In this document: positions 42,690-54,810 of the stretch, piece after piece
How the letters are laid out: every line of letters begins with the position of its first letter
How positions within the stretch are numbered: the stretch's first letter is position 1
Origin: Nicotiana tabacum
Taxonomy: Eukaryota; Streptophyta; Magnoliopsida; Solanales; Solanaceae
DNA length: 64,000 nucleotides
Assembly (NCBI RefSeq): GCF_000715075.1
Contig: NC_134084.1
Coordinates: 103,210,411-103,274,410, forward strand
Direction of reading: 5' to 3'
The notes under the pieces: generated by a model
Database searches by the model: none
What the model saw: the letters and a program-made list of their open reading frames with translations, nothing else
Told to the model about the DNA's origin: nothing
Position numbers and translations under genes: made by a program

Positions 42690-43385
42690 ATGGGAAGAGG
42701 AAGACCGAGGAAGGAGCCTGAGAAGGCTCAGGCAGGCCATCAACAGACAAGTGAAGCCATTAAACGAAGTGGAGGAGCAAAGTAAGTAATAATTTCTATG
42801 GAACAAATGGGAGCTGCAATGGAAACTTGGCCACCTCTGGTAATTAGGGGGGAGGAGATCCGAACTCTGACGAGCACTGGGGTGGAAGGCACAGGGAAAA
42901 TGAACTCGAATTCTAGGAGAGGAATTCAACGGATAACCAATGGAACAGTGATGCAACAGGTGGGTGCAGATACGAGCCATGCAATAGTAAGTGATACTGA
43001 ACAAGGGCTAAATTCAAAGGTAGATATAGCAACTGGTGCTCAAAGGTGTTTGAATTTAACGAAAATAATTGAGGGGAAGTTTAATTCACGGGGAATAAAA
43101 AATGGGCCAAATTTGGAGGTAAAATTGAAAAAACCAGAGGAAGAAGCACCATTGGTGAAGGGGGGAGAGGGGGAAGTTAATCCTACTGGAGTGAAGGAAT
43201 CGAAAACTTTGTTTGCGGGTAATAAAATGGCGGCAAGGGGTATGAATCTGAGTTTTGTTTCTCCAATTGTTAAGGATGGGGAGAAGATTATTGAACTTAA
43301 TAAGGAGGAAATAGAAAAGGAAAATAAAAAATGGAGACAAGCACTGATACTATATGTGGGGGGGATACTCTTGAGACAACTGTAA
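42690..43385 (+). pseudogene. LINE (L1-like) ORF1 N-terminal fragment
   Basis: ATG at 42690 gives MGRGRPRKEPEKAQ, the AT-hook-like start typical of plant L1-type ORF1 proteins. A TAA at 42783 interrupts, and the same frame continues as MEQMGAAMETWPPLVIRG through a low-complexity polar region to LNKEEIEKENKKWRQALILY, which is the beginning of the DUF4283 domain of these proteins. The frame breaks at a G run near 43360 and nothing of the rest of DUF4283, the zinc knuckle, endonuclease or reverse transcriptase follows. It is therefore a LINE truncated at its 3' side, unusual since LINEs normally lose their 5' end; a later deletion is the likely cause. Confidence 0.7.
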
Positions 43386-45089
43386 ACATCACCTTTGGGT
43401 TGTTTACAATTTTAACATTTCGTACATTTATCGCACTTTTATTTTACTTTGGGTCTATATATAAATTATGTTACATTGTACATATTCATCCCATCTATTG
43501 TATATTCAAATCCCCTCTGATATATATTTATTCTACTTTCCGCAAATTTTTCGTTCTTAGCTTCTTATTTGTGATTTGTAGCTTCTTGTTTCTCAAGTTT
43601 GCAATAAGCCTTTGGTTTTCTTAATGTCACGGTTCTTTCCAAAGGTGGATTGTTATGTGAACCGGATGGATCTTCCCAATGATGGATGGCGTGACAACCT
43701 TCTTAAGGGTTTGAGTCCGTTTTTCTTTTCGTTTTTAGTAGTTAGTAGTTAAGGGTGCCTCAAGCAAAGCTTCACTTGGGCCTAGCACATTTGCCATTGA
43801 TCTTATGGTCAAAAACAATTTGTGTTTAGGATGGTGAAAGTAGTGACCTTGAGACACTTGTGTTGACCGATAATCATCAAGTGGTTTTTCGGGACCATTG
43901 TGTGCTCAAATCTTATCTAAGGTCAATGTGGGCCCCCGACTCTGTGTCTCTAGCAATCTCATAGCTTGTGTGGTGAGTAATCGTATTACAAGTTCATGTC
44001 CCGAGCCATTGGTCTAGAACTTTCCCTGAATGTTTGTTGAGGCGAAATTCTAAGTGAATTTTGACTTGAGACATGATTATCGACTCCCCTTGGTCCAAAT
44101 TATATCTTGAACACTTCCATAACCTATCAATGATAAGATCCATAGTCAACCCTTTTGAGCCTTAGACCTTCTTCCTTCAAAAACCATGATACAAGCCTAT
44201 ACCCGTTCTAAAAGATACCCTCTCTTGGTACCCGATATTTCCTTTAGCACTTGGCAAAAGTATAAGTTTGGGGGGAGAGACGAGGATTGCAACAAAGTGG
44301 TAAAAAGGCACAAAAATGAAGAAAAGGAAAGACAATGAAAAAGAAAGAAAAGCAAAAAGACAAAAAGAATGTTCAATGTGAAAAAGAATAAAAAAGGATT
44401 CAAGAAAAGCAAAGAACGAAAGGTGTGGAAAGTTGAAAAAGGAGAAAAGGTTTGAAATACATAAGAAAGAGTGACAGTGTGTCTCTCTAACCCTTTAGAA
44501 AGAAGTGAAATGACTCAAAGAGTCAAGTGAATGTGTGCCAAATGAATCAAAAGAAGTGCTTAAGGGAAGATGGAACTTACTTAGACCAAAACATTTTCTA
44601 CCCCGAACCAAAAGCCTTCACAATGTCTCCACAAAAGCCATATATGATCTTGAGTCGAATGAAGCTTACATTAGTGGATACTCACATAAGGGGCAAGCAT
44701 ATGGTACATAGAGCCGAACTTGTGGCTTTTTCTTGAGAGAGATGAGTGAACTTCCATTACCTCGTTTTGAGTGCCACTATTCTAAAAGGTGAGGTTTGCT
44801 TAGGGAGAGTTAAAGATGTGTGAGTTTGGGTTCTACAATGACCAAAGTAATAGAAAGAGTCCTTTGATATGTTGAGCCAACTCTTGATGCTCTTGTGTCG
44901 CACTTAATCCATGGTGTTTCAAAGAGTAAAAGTTGTTAATGATTTATTTGTATCGAGGGCAATTGTTAGTCCCAATTGATGCTAGATAAGGTTACTTTAG
45001 GTCAGCTGAAAACTTCTTGGATTTTCCCTTAAGAGGCGGGTCTTATTTTGTTTGCTTGAGGACAAGCAAAAACTTAAGTTTGGGGGAGT
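43386..45089 (+). other. Non-coding DNA leading to an Athila-like 3' end
   Basis: 43386-43620 is unassigned. From about 43640 to 45089 the text resembles the long non-coding 3' region of Athila-type gypsy elements: a purine-rich tract AGTTTGGGGGGAGAG near 44264, and a second polypurine tract AACTTAAGTTTGGGGGAGT immediately before the LTR at 45090. A purine-rich block (44270-44460) and short frames are present but nothing codes for a recognisable protein. The element's gag-pol is absent from the window. Confidence 0.5.
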
Positions 45090-46560
45090 TGATAACTAGG
45101 AATTTTAACACATTTTATACTTCTTCTTGCTTATGTTTTGATTAGAAATTAATACAAAATAGTCCCAAAAGGCTCACAAGTTGTGATTGATTGCGGGTTT
45201 AATCAACAAAGTGACAAGATGTCAAAGATCAGCTCAAAAGGAGTGAAACTTGCACAAGTACCAAGACAAGACAATGCTCAGGAAAAGCAAGGCCAGTGTG
45301 GCCGCACTACATTTTGTGCGGTCTGCACTGTGAGGTTCAGAGAGCATGAATTTCAAGGAACAAAGACAATGCGACCACACTAGGATTTGTGCAGTCCGCA
45401 GAACCCAAGATCTGAGAGGTGCCAGTTTCAAGGATTCAAGGCAATGCGGTCCGCATTCCATTTTTGTGCGGACCGCACTAGAAGCCTCCGCAGCCGCAAT
45501 CCATTCGCTATGGGCCACAGTGCCTGAGTTCAGAGAGTCAGATCTTCAGATTCAGAGCCCTAGTGCGGCCGCACACCATTTTGTGCAATTCGCACTAACC
45601 CCGCATGGGCATTTTTGTCCAGAATTTTTAGCTTAGTATAAATAGCTTCTTTTCCCATTTTTAGGGTATCATATATTGTAATTAATCAGCTACACTAGTG
45701 GGTTCGAGATTCTTAGCTATTTTGGGCAATTTTATCTACTTTTCATCATTAAATCTTGTTATTTAACTTAGCAATTAATTAATATGAGTTCTTCTTCATC
45801 TATTTTTTGTTTTTCTTCATCAATTATGAGTAGCTAGACACATAAGCTAGGGTTGTGGCTCAACCCTAGTGTGGGTAATTGATGGGTCTTATATTTTAGG
45901 GCTAAATTGACTATAGGTGTTTGATATTTGGGCCAATTTCATGGTTAATGGTTGAATTAGTGGTTGCAAACACTAGTTTGTGTTTAGTTGATTTGGGCTC
46001 TTCTTGAGAAAGAGAGCCTAAGTCTCCGAAATTGGTCCAACAAGGAATTAGGGCATACTCAAGAGATTGATAGCCCCAATTAAAGGGTTAAACCTCGAGA
46101 GAGTAATACCCGACTTGAACCCTAGTTGCTTGTGCAAATTTGCATACCCAATTGGTCTTGAGAAAGTCAATTCGGGCAAAATTACTTGAACCACCGAGAG
46201 GTATAGAGTGAGCAATATCGTGCAACGGTTATATCATACTCCCCAATTATGTCAATCATGTCTTAGATTCAAATAACCGTCAATTAACCACCTAGGTGAA
46301 AGTCATTACCCTAGTGCCTTTTAAACCAATTGAACAACCCTTTCTACTTTAACTCTTAGCTTAATCTAGTTGCATTTACCATTTATAGTTGATAATAGTA
46401 GAAGTAAAATGAAAACCCCAAAAATGATTAGAAGTGTAATTTAGAACACATACACATTCCTAAACTAGATAGATACTCGATTCCAAATTCTAGCTCTCTG
46501 TGAAAATTAATCCCGACCCTAAATCGGGTAAAAGCTACTCCGACCTTCTCTCGCTACTCA
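45090..46560 (+). repeat. LTR of an Athila-like Ty3/gypsy element
   Basis: Begins TGATAACTAGGAATTTTAAC right after a polypurine tract and ends CTCGCTACTCA (TG..CA). It contains repeated GTGCGGCCGCAC / TTTTGTGCGG motifs (45295-45600) and a terminal TCTCTGTGAAAATTAATCCC stretch like that of Athila-type LTRs as I know them. On its right it abuts the truncated 5' LTR of element C. The element class is inferred from layout and the exact ends are moderately certain. Confidence 0.6.
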
Positions 46561-46918
46561 ATAGTAGTGTGGAGTAGGCCGCGATCATCCGCAGATCGAG
46601 GAGTCTTTTTCTACTCTCCCTATTGTATTAGCCCTTATGTATTTTCTTTTCCTTGTTAGATATTCTGGAGTTAGACACTAGTAGACATTCCAAGGCTTGT
46701 GGTTTTATGAGATTCCGGGTTTTGGGAATGTTGTTAGTTTTTGAGAAGTTGTATTGTATATGCCGAGTGGCATTTTAAATACTGTTTCATTCAGTTATTT
46801 TGGCTTTTAATTATTGCTTCCGCAAGTTTTGTTATTTTCCGCATTTGTTAGGCTTACCTAGTCGTAGAGACTAGGTGCCATCATGGCAGTTCACAGAGGG
46901 TGAACTGGGGTCGTGACA
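46561..46918 (+). repeat. 5' LTR of element C, only the last ~350 bp
   Basis: Matches the end of the C 3' LTR (about 54470-54807): CCGCAGA(T/C)CGAGGAGTC, CTACTCTCCCTATTGTATTA, GCTTACCTAGTCGTAGAGAC, and the end GGGGTCGTGACA. The first 2.4 kb are missing, replaced by the Athila-like LTR. Confidence 0.88.
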
Positions 46919-46921
46919 AGT

Positions 46922-46934
46922 TGGTATCAGAGCT
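46922..46934 (+). promoter_or_regulatory. Primer-binding site of element C
   Basis: TGGTATCAGAGCT three bases after the 5' LTR end; initiator tRNA-Met type. Confidence 0.88.
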
Positions 46935-47119
46935 CTAAGTTCATAGGAGTCATGGATCACAAGCCGGTGTATTAGAGTCTCGTTGATCGGTATGGAGACA
47001 TCTGTACTTATCTACAAGAGGCTATGTAATTGTTAGTAAAATTCCACTTTATTTGATTTCCTTGTCGTGAGATATTTTGATATCACAATTCTAAACTTCT
47101 GTCTTCTATTTTCTCACAG

Positions 47120-48560
47120 ATGGTGAGGACACGCGCTACCCGAGATGATCAGGGACCCACTCCCCCTAGTGTAGTCGTCAGAGGCTAGGGACGGGGTAGA
47201 GGCTGAGGACGCGCACGTGGTGCAGCCAGAGCACCTGCACGAGCTGCCACCGACGTACCACCAAGAGTTCAGGAACCTGATACGCCCATTGCTACTACTA
47301 CTCCAACACTTCAGGAGATTGTGGCACAGTTCATGAGTATGTACACCACTTTGGCTCAGGCAGGGTTGCTTCCCCTTGCTGCAGCTACATCTCAAGCTGA
47401 GGGAGGATCACAGACTCCCGCCGCCCGCCGCCCGCACTCCTGAGCAGCGAGTGAATGTTGAGCACGTCCCTGAGATTATTCCTGTACAGCCTGCAGTCTG
47501 AGATCAGCCCGAGGACGGGGCAGTGATTTTCGAGGATGAGTAGCTGAGGCTTGAGAGGTTCAAGGAGTACAAGCCTCCTATATTCAGTGGTCTAGCATCA
47601 GATGATGCTTTGGGATTTCTAGATGAGTGTTACCGTATTCTCCGTACCATGGGTATATCAGGATCGAGCGGGGTTTCCTTCACTACTTTCCAGCTTTGAG
47701 GAGCTGCCTATGAGTGGTGGCGCACCTATGAGTTAGACCATCCGGATGAGGCTGCTTCACTGACTTGGAATCAATTTTCAGATCTGTTTCTGAGAGAGTA
47801 TGTTCCTCAGAGCCTCTGGGATGCATGGCGCGCAAAGTTTGAGCATTTGTGCTAGGGTGCTATGACTGTCTCAGAGTATGCTGTCTGTTACACTAGTTTG
47901 GCTAAACATGCACCAGCCTTAGTTTCTACTGTTCGCGAGAGGGTTCGCCGGTTTATTGAGGGCCTTATTCCCAACATCAGGTCTAGCATGGCTCGTGAGT
48001 TGGAGATGGATATTTCTTATCAGCAGGTGGTGAGCATTTCTAGGAGGATTGAGGGTATGCATGCTAGGGAGAGAGAGGAGAGGGAGGCCAAGAGGTCTCG
48101 AGAGTCGTGCCATTATTGTGGTTCCTGTGCCCCAGTTGCAGGTCGTCATGGCAGGGGTTATATGAGTCGCCTTGTTCATTCAGCTCTTCCAGCAGCCAGT
48201 GGTATTCCATCTCCTCTTAGGCCTCAGGAGCCTTATTATGCGCCTCCGGTTTCTAGCGCGCCTCCCGCACGGGGTGCTTTCAGAGGTCAGTCCAGCAGAC
48301 CTAGCCCGAGCCAGTCACAACCACCCCGTCCTTCCAAAGCTTGTTTTGATTGTGGTGACACATTCCATATGGTGATGGATTGACCTAGACTTGGGAGGGG
48401 TGCACCTCCATAGACTTCTCAACCACAACGTGCCTCACAGAGTTCTCAGGCTATGATTACAGCTCCAGTTGCTACCCCACCTACTCAGCCAGCTAGAGGT
48501 GGAGGTCAGGGAGGTAGAAGTCGCCCTAGAGGGGGAGGCTAGGCCAGATACTATGCCATT
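47120..48560 (+). pseudogene. Element C gag
   Basis: ATG at 47120 (MVRTRATRDDQGP), an Arg/Gly-rich segment, then the gag domain (RLERFKEYKPPIFSG, DDALGFLDECYRILRTMGI, AAYEWWRTYELDHPDEAASL, FLREYVPQSL), continuing MTVSEYAVCYTSLAKHAPAL, RVRRFIEGLIPNIRSSMARE and a charged helix EEREAKRSR. A CCHC knuckle CFDCGDTFHMVMD has lost its last Cys to a TGA at 48381. Stops at 47186, 47541, 47853, 48411 and 48540 (TAG) stand where Gln is usual, and 47204 and 47697 (TGA) where Arg is usual. A shift in the GCC/CGC run near 47425 adds another break. Confidence 0.85.
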
Positions 48561-48599
48561 CCTGCCCGTACCGAGGTTGTTGCCTTCAATTCTATCATC

Positions 48600-49370
48600 A
48601 CATGTATTATACTAGTTTGTCACAGAGATGCATCGGTTCTATTCGATCCAGGCTCCACTTACTCTTATGTGTCTTCTTATTTTGCTCAGCATTTGGGTGT
48701 ACCTCGGTATTCTTTGAGTTCCCCTGTTTAAGTTTCTACTCATGTGAGAGATTCTCTTGTTGTGGACCACATTTATTGGTCGTGTTTGGTTGCTTTTAAT
48801 GGTTTTGAGACCAGAGCCGATTTATTATTGCTCAGCATGGTAGATTTTGATTTTATCTTGGGCATGGACTGGTTGTCACCCCATTATGCTATTCTTGATT
48901 GTCACGCCAAAACCGTGACTCTGGCTATGCCAGGTGTACTATGTGTTGAGTGGAGAGGTACTTTAGATCACACTCCCAGTAGAGTTATTTCTTTTCTTAA
49001 AGCTCAATGTATGGTTGAGAAGGGGTGTGATGCGTATTTAGCTTATGTGAGAGATGTCAATATTGATATCCCTTCAGTTGATTCAGTCCCAGTAGTGCGA
49101 GATTTTCCCGATGTGTTTCCAGCTGATCTTCCGGGCATGCCGCCTGATAGAGATATTGATTTTGGCATTGATTTGTTGCCGGGCACTCAGCCCATTTCTA
49201 TTCCTCCGTATCATATAGCTCCTCCTAATTTGAAGAAGTTGAAGGATCAGTTACAGGAATTGCTTGATAAGGGTTTTATTCGGCCCAGTGTATCACCTTG
49301 GGGTGTTCCTTTTTTGTTTGTGAAGAAAAATAATGGTTCTATGCGTATATGTATTGATTATCGCTAGTTG
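48600..49370 (+). pseudogene. Element C protease and start of reverse transcriptase
   Basis: Protease remnant around 48640-48720 (FDPGSTYSYVSSYFAQHLGV; the usual active-site DSG reads DPG). After a stop comes VSTHVRDSLVVDHIYWSCLV and DFDFILGMDWLSPHYAILDC. Then the RT N-terminal region: VRDFPDVFPADLPGMPPDRD, GTQPISIPPYHIAPPNLKKL, LLDKGFIRPSVSPWGVPFLF and NNGSMRICIDYR, ending at TAG 49365 where RQLNK is expected. Gypsy gag-pol polyprotein part; the change at the protease active site would be inactivating on its own. Confidence 0.87.
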
Positions 49371-50814
49371 AACAAGGTTACAATGAAGAACCGTTATCCT
49401 TTGCCTCGTATTGATGATCTGTTTGACCAACTTTAGGGCGCACGGGTGTTTTCTAAGATTGACTTGCGCTCAGGCTACCATCAGTTGAAGATTCGGGAGC
49501 GAGATATCTCGAAGACTACTTTCAGGACTCGGTATGGTCATTACGACTTCCTTGTTATGTCATTTGGCTGACTAATGCCCCAACAACCTTTATGCATTTG
49601 ATGCACAATATGTTCCGACCATATCTTGACTCGTTCGTCACTGTCTTTATTGATGATATTCTAGTGTATTCCCGGAGTCGGGGAGATCATGAGCAGCACC
49701 TGAGGACAGTGCTTCAGACCTTGAGAGAAAAGAAGTTATATGCTAAGTTCTTGAAATATGAGTTTTGGTTGGATTCCATGGCATTCTTAGGCCACGTGGT
49801 GTCGAGTGAGGGTATTCAGGTGGATCCGAAGAAAGTAGAGGCCATGCAGAATTGGCCAGACCATTATCAGCTACAGAGATTCGCAGTTTTCTTGGCTTGG
49901 TGGGTTATTATCGTCATTTTGTTAAGGGGTTTTCATCGATTGCAGCCCTTATGACCAGACTGACCCAGAAGGGTACTCCGTTCCAATGGACGGAAGAGTG
50001 TGAGGCAAGCTTTCAGAAGCTCAAGATAGCTTTGAATACAACCCCAGTGTTGATATTGCCTACAGGATCGGGGTCTTATACGGTCTATTTTGATGCCTCA
50101 AGGATTGGCCTTGGACCGATTTTGATGCAGGACAGTCGGGTGATTGCCTACGCGTCCAGACAGTTGAAGGTTTACGAGAAGAATTATCCGCTCCACGACC
50201 TTGAGTTAGCTTCCATTGTTCACGCCCTGAAGATCTGGCGTCATTATTTGTACGGGGTTCCTTGTGAGATTTATACTGATCATCAGAGCTTGCAACACCT
50301 GTTCAAGCAAAAGGATCTAAATTTGCACCAGTGGAGATGGTTAGAGTTGCTGAAGGATTATGATATCACTATTTTGTATCACCCAGGTAAGGCCAATGTG
50401 GTGGTTGATGCCTTGAATCGTCGGGCAGAGAGTTTGGGGAGTTTGGCTTATTTACCAGCATCAAAGAGACCTATGGCGATGGATGTTCAGGACTTAGCCA
50501 GCCAGTTTGTGAGATTGGATCTTTCGGAGCCCAATTGGGTTCTAGCTTGCGTGGTTTCTCGGTCTTCCTTATTTGATCGAATCAGGGAGCGTCATAATGA
50601 TGACCCTCATTTGCTTGTCCTCAGGGACAAGGTTCAGCACGGTGATGCCAGAGATGTGACTATCAGTGATGATGGGGTATTGAGGATGCAGGGTCGGATT
50701 TGTGTACCCAATGTTGATGGGCTTTGGGAGTTGATTCTAGAGGAGGCCCACAGTTCGCGGTATTGCATCCATCCGGGTGCCGTGAAGATGTATCAAGATT
50801 TGAGGCAGAACTAG
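49371..50814 (+). pseudogene. Element C reverse transcriptase core and RNase H
   Basis: Continues RYPLPRIDDLFDQL, a TAG at 49434 (Gln expected), [20 protein letters not shown] with the first catalytic Asp, and a deletion frame shift at SFG/LTNAP near 49570. FIDDILVYSRSRGDHEQHL follows (catalytic FIDD, a common gypsy form of YxDD), then [20 protein letters not shown]. RNase [74 protein letters not shown] and [20 protein letters not shown]. Two further frame shifts around 49850-49950 break the polyprotein. Confidence 0.9.
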
Positions 50815-52030
50815 TGGTGGAGGCGGATGAAGAAGGATATAGTTGGATTTGTAGCTCGGTGCCTCAACTGTCAGCAGGTGAAGTGTGAGCACCAGAGACC
50901 GGGTGGGTCGCTTCAGCAGATAGATATACCGGAGTGGAAGTGGGAGCGGATCACCATGGACTTTGTAGTTGGGCTCCAACATACTTTGAGAAAATTCGAC
51001 GCTATTTGGGTGATTGTGGATCGGCTGACCAAGTCCACGCACTTCATTCCTGTATGTACTACCTATTCTTTGGAGCGCCTAGCAGAGATTTATATCCGGG
51101 AGATTATTTGTCTGCATGGTATTCCAGTTCTCATCATTTCAGATAGAGGTACTCAGTTCACATCACGGTTCTAGAGAGCCGTTCGGCATGAGTTGGGTAC
51201 TCGGGTGGAGTTGAGTACAACATTTCGCCCTGAGACGAACGGACAGTCCGAGCGCACTATTCAGATTCTTGAGGATATACTCTGTGAGTGTGTGATTGAG
51301 TTTGGAGGGTCTTGGGATCAGTTCTTGCCATTGGCGGAGTTTGCTTACAACAACAACTACTGGTCCAGCATTTAGATGGCACCGTATGAGGCCTTATATG
51401 GTAGGAGGTGTAGGTCCCCGGTGGGTTGGTTTGAGCCGGGTGAGGCCAGATTATTGGGCACAGGCTTGGTACAGGATGCTTTGGAGAAGGTTAAGGTGAT
51501 CCAGGATAGACTCCGTACAGCCTAGTCCAAACAGAAGAGTTATGCAGATCAGAAGGTTCGTGATGTTTCCTATATGGTTGGAGAGCGGTGGTTCTGCTTT
51601 GGGTTTCGCCTATGAAGGGCATTATAAGATTTGGGAAGAAAGGGAAGTTGAGTCCGAGGTTTATTGGCCCTTTTGAGATATTGAGGCGTGTTGGGGAGGT
51701 TGCTTATGAGCTTGCCTTACCACCCAGCTTGGCAGGAGTTCATCCGATATTTCATGTTTCGATGCCCCGGAGGTATCACGGTGATCCATCGTATGTGTTG
51801 GATTTCAGTTCAATCCAGTTGGACAAGGATCTATATTATGTTGAGGAGCCAGTAGCAATATTGGAGAGGCAGGTTCGAAAGTTGAGGTCAAAGAACATTG
51901 CATCAGTGAAGGTTCAGTGGCGGGGTCAGCCGGTCGAGGAGGCGACTTGGGAGACCGAACAGGATATGCACAGCCGTTACCCTCATCTTTTCACTACTTC
52001 AGGTATGTCTCTATGCTCGTTCGAGGACGA
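50740..52030 (+). pseudogene. Element C integrase with C-terminal chromodomain
   Basis: HHCC finger: [19 protein letters not shown], then CLNCQQVKCEHQRPGG. Core: ITMDFVVGLQHTL with the first Asp, IISDRGTQFTSRF with the second, and NGQSERTIQILEDILCECV with the Glu. Stops at 50812 (N*WW), 51172 (Trp expected), 51373 and 51523 (Gln expected). After a frame shift near 51590 comes the GPF/Y-type segment GKLSPRFIGPFEILRRVGEV, then the chromodomain YYVEEPVAILERQVRKLRSK to VKVQWRGQPVEEATWETEQD. Chromodomains of this class steer integration toward heterochromatin marks (family knowledge). The polyprotein ends about 20 bp before the polypurine tract. Confidence 0.9.
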
Positions 52031-52053
52031 ACGAATATTTAAGTGTAGGAGGA

Positions 52054-54807
52054 TGTGACGACCCGACCGGTCATCTTAAGAATTTACGCCCCAATCCCCT
52101 ATTAACTGCTTTCCCCGTGTTTATTTCTGCTATTTTGAATTGCCAGGATGTTTGGTTTTGAGTTTCGGAGAGTTTTGGGACACTTAGTCCCTATATGAGA
52201 GCTTAAGTGTTGGAAAATTGATAGTATTTGGAACAGTGTAAAGATGACCTCAAAATGGAATTCTGATGGTTCCGTTAGCTTCGTTGGGTGATTTCAGGCT
52301 TAGGGGCGTGATCGGATGGTGTTTTGGAGGTCCGTAGCTAATTTAGGCTTGAAATGCCGAAATGGCTAATTTTGAAGTTTCCGGTTCGATAGTGAGATTT
52401 TGATACGAGGGTCGGAATGGAATTCCGGAAGTTGGAGTAGCTCTGTAGTGTTGAATGTGACGTGTGTGCAAAATTTCAGGTCATTCGGACGAGCTTTGAT
52501 AGACTTTTTGATCAAAAGCGTATTTTTAGAGTTTTGGAATTTTTAGGCTTGAATCCGTGGTTGATTCGTCATTTCGATGTTGTTTTAGGTGTTTCAAGGA
52601 TTGGTATAAGTTTAGACAGTGGTATTAGACTTGTTTGTGCTTTTGGTTGATGTCCCGGGGGCCTCGGGATGATTTCAGATGGTTGACGGAATGATTTGGA
52701 AGTGGTTTGAAGCAGCTGAAGCTGCTGATATCTGTCATAACTGCACCTGCGATTGGGTCCCACAGGTGCAGAGCCGCAGAAGCGGCATTTGCCATCGCAG
52801 AAGTGGAAATGGAGAGGAATAGCAGGAGCCGCAGAAGCGGTAGAATTTCCGCAGGAGCGGTACCGCATCTGCGAATGGGGAGTGGTATGTGCGGAATCAG
52901 GCTGAGTTAGTGATTGTCGTATATGCGACCATTGGTCTGCAAAAGCGGGACTGCAGATGCGGTCCTTGGGCCGCAGAAGTGGATTAACTAGGCAGAAACA
53001 TATAAATACTTGCATTCGCGAAATTTAGTCATTTTTCACCTCTTTTCAAACGGGAAGAAGCTTGGGAAGCATCTTTCAAGAGCGATTTTCAAAGGAGTTC
53101 ATTGAGGTAAAGTCTTTGGTCCCTAAACTCGTTTTCGGAATGATTTTTATTAATTTAAGCATGAAAAATTAAGGAAAATCAGTGGTAAATTAGGGGTTAG
53201 GGCTTGACTAATTAGAGTCATTTGAGTGATGATTTGAGGGACAATTTGAGGTATGATTTTCCCACATTTGGTATGACTGAACTCGTGAGAGTGTGAGGAT
53301 TCTAGAAATGTAAATTTTACCCGGTTCCGAGACGTGGGCCCGAGGGGCATTTTGGTCATTTGACCTAATTTCGCATATCTTAGAATTTCTTTGTAGAATC
53401 AGTTACTTGAAGTGTTATTTACATTATGCAATTAAATTTGATAGATTTTGGCCATTTGGAGTAGAGTACTCATGGCAAGAGCGTGGTTTCAGATTGATTT
53501 GAGCTGGTTCGAGGTAAGTGGTTTGCCTAACCTTGTGTGGGGGACTTTCCCCTTAGGATTTGGTATTACTGTTAATTAAATGCGTTGTACGTGAGGTGAC
53601 GAGTGCGTACTTTTGCTAATTCTTGAAAATCTGGTTTTCATGAAGTAATTACTAGTATGTTTCTTTTCCTGTTTATATTACCTGTATTTAAAACCTTTTG
53701 TTAGCTTAGGAAAGCATGTCTAACTGTTTTAATTGCCTTATTTGCTCAAACTGCTTTATCTTAATTCCGTGCAGCATGCTAGGCTAGAATTACTTGTTTG
53801 TCTTGATATGAAATTGACATTTCTGAATATTTTCTTGATGCTGCCTTGTAATTACATTTGGGACTACGGATGTGGGATTCCGGTAGCTCCCCCTTGTTTG
53901 TTTATTTGGGACTACGAATGTGGGATTATGGTAGATCTCCCTGTACAGTTATATGGAACTATGGGACTGCACCCGATAGATTCCCCCAGTACTGGGTATT
54001 TACATTTGGGACTACGGAATGGGATTCCGGTAGATCCCCGTGCACTATGAGTTGGACTACGGGATGGGATCCTGGGAGATCCATTGAATATGTATAATTG
54101 GGACTACAGGACGGTATCCTGGGAGATCCCCGATTGTTATTTTGGTGCTGAGCCTTATTTCTTTCTATGTTTACCTTGCCTCTGTAATAGTTGTTGTTGC
54201 CCTTTTATATCTTGTGTTACTTTTACTGCTGTACTTATTTATACTGATCTGTTCTACACTGTCAAACTTTATATTTTATTTAACCTCAGTAGGGCCCTGA
54301 CCTTCCTTGTCACTACCCGACCGAGGTTAGGCTTGGCACTTACTGAGTACCACTGTGGTGTACTCATGCCCTTTCTGTGCATGTTTTTCATGTGCAGCTC
54401 CAAGTACTTTGACTTAGTCCTATCACCCTTGAGGCGAGTCGACTGTTCCAGAGACTTCGAGGTATATCTGCCGCATCCGCAGACCGAGGAGTCCTTTTCT
54501 ACTCTCCCTATTGTATTAGCCCTTCTGTATTTTCTTTTCCTTGTTAGATATTCCGGAGTTAGACACTGGTAGACATTCCAAGGCTTGTCGTTTCATAAGA
54601 TTCCGAATTTTGGGAAATGTTGTTAGTTTTCAAGAAGTTGTATTGTATATGACGAGCGGCATTTTAAATCCTGTTTCATTCGGTTATTTTGGCTTTTAAT
54701 TATTTCTTCCGCAAGTTTTGTTATTTTCTGCATTTGTTAGGCTTACCTAGTCGTAAAGACTAGGTGTCGTCACGACAGTTCACGGAGGGAGAATTGGGGT
54801 CGTGACA
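52054..54807 (+). repeat. 3' LTR of element C (2.75 kb)
   Basis: Starts TGTGACGACCCGACCGG directly after polypurine GTAGGAGGA and ends GGGGTCGTGACA. It has a GC-rich block (52740-52985) with GCCGCAGAAGCGG motifs as in solo LTR 1, and a tandem block (53858-54135) with GGGACTACGGATGTGGGATT-like units as in solo LTR 2. No host gene is inside. Confidence 0.92.
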
Positions 54808-54810
54808 ATG

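Larger units (their letters stand above)
46561..54807 (+). mobile_element. Chromodomain Ty3/gypsy element C (Tekay/Del type)
   Basis: Truncated 5' LTR, PBS, gag, protease, reverse transcriptase, RNase H, integrase and chromodomain in gypsy order, polypurine tract GTGTAGGAGGA and a full 3' LTR. The C-terminal chromodomain after integrase marks it as a chromovirus; the Tekay/Del assignment rests on the LTR style and on gag and protease motifs from memory. Many premature stops make it inactive. Confidence 0.92.
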
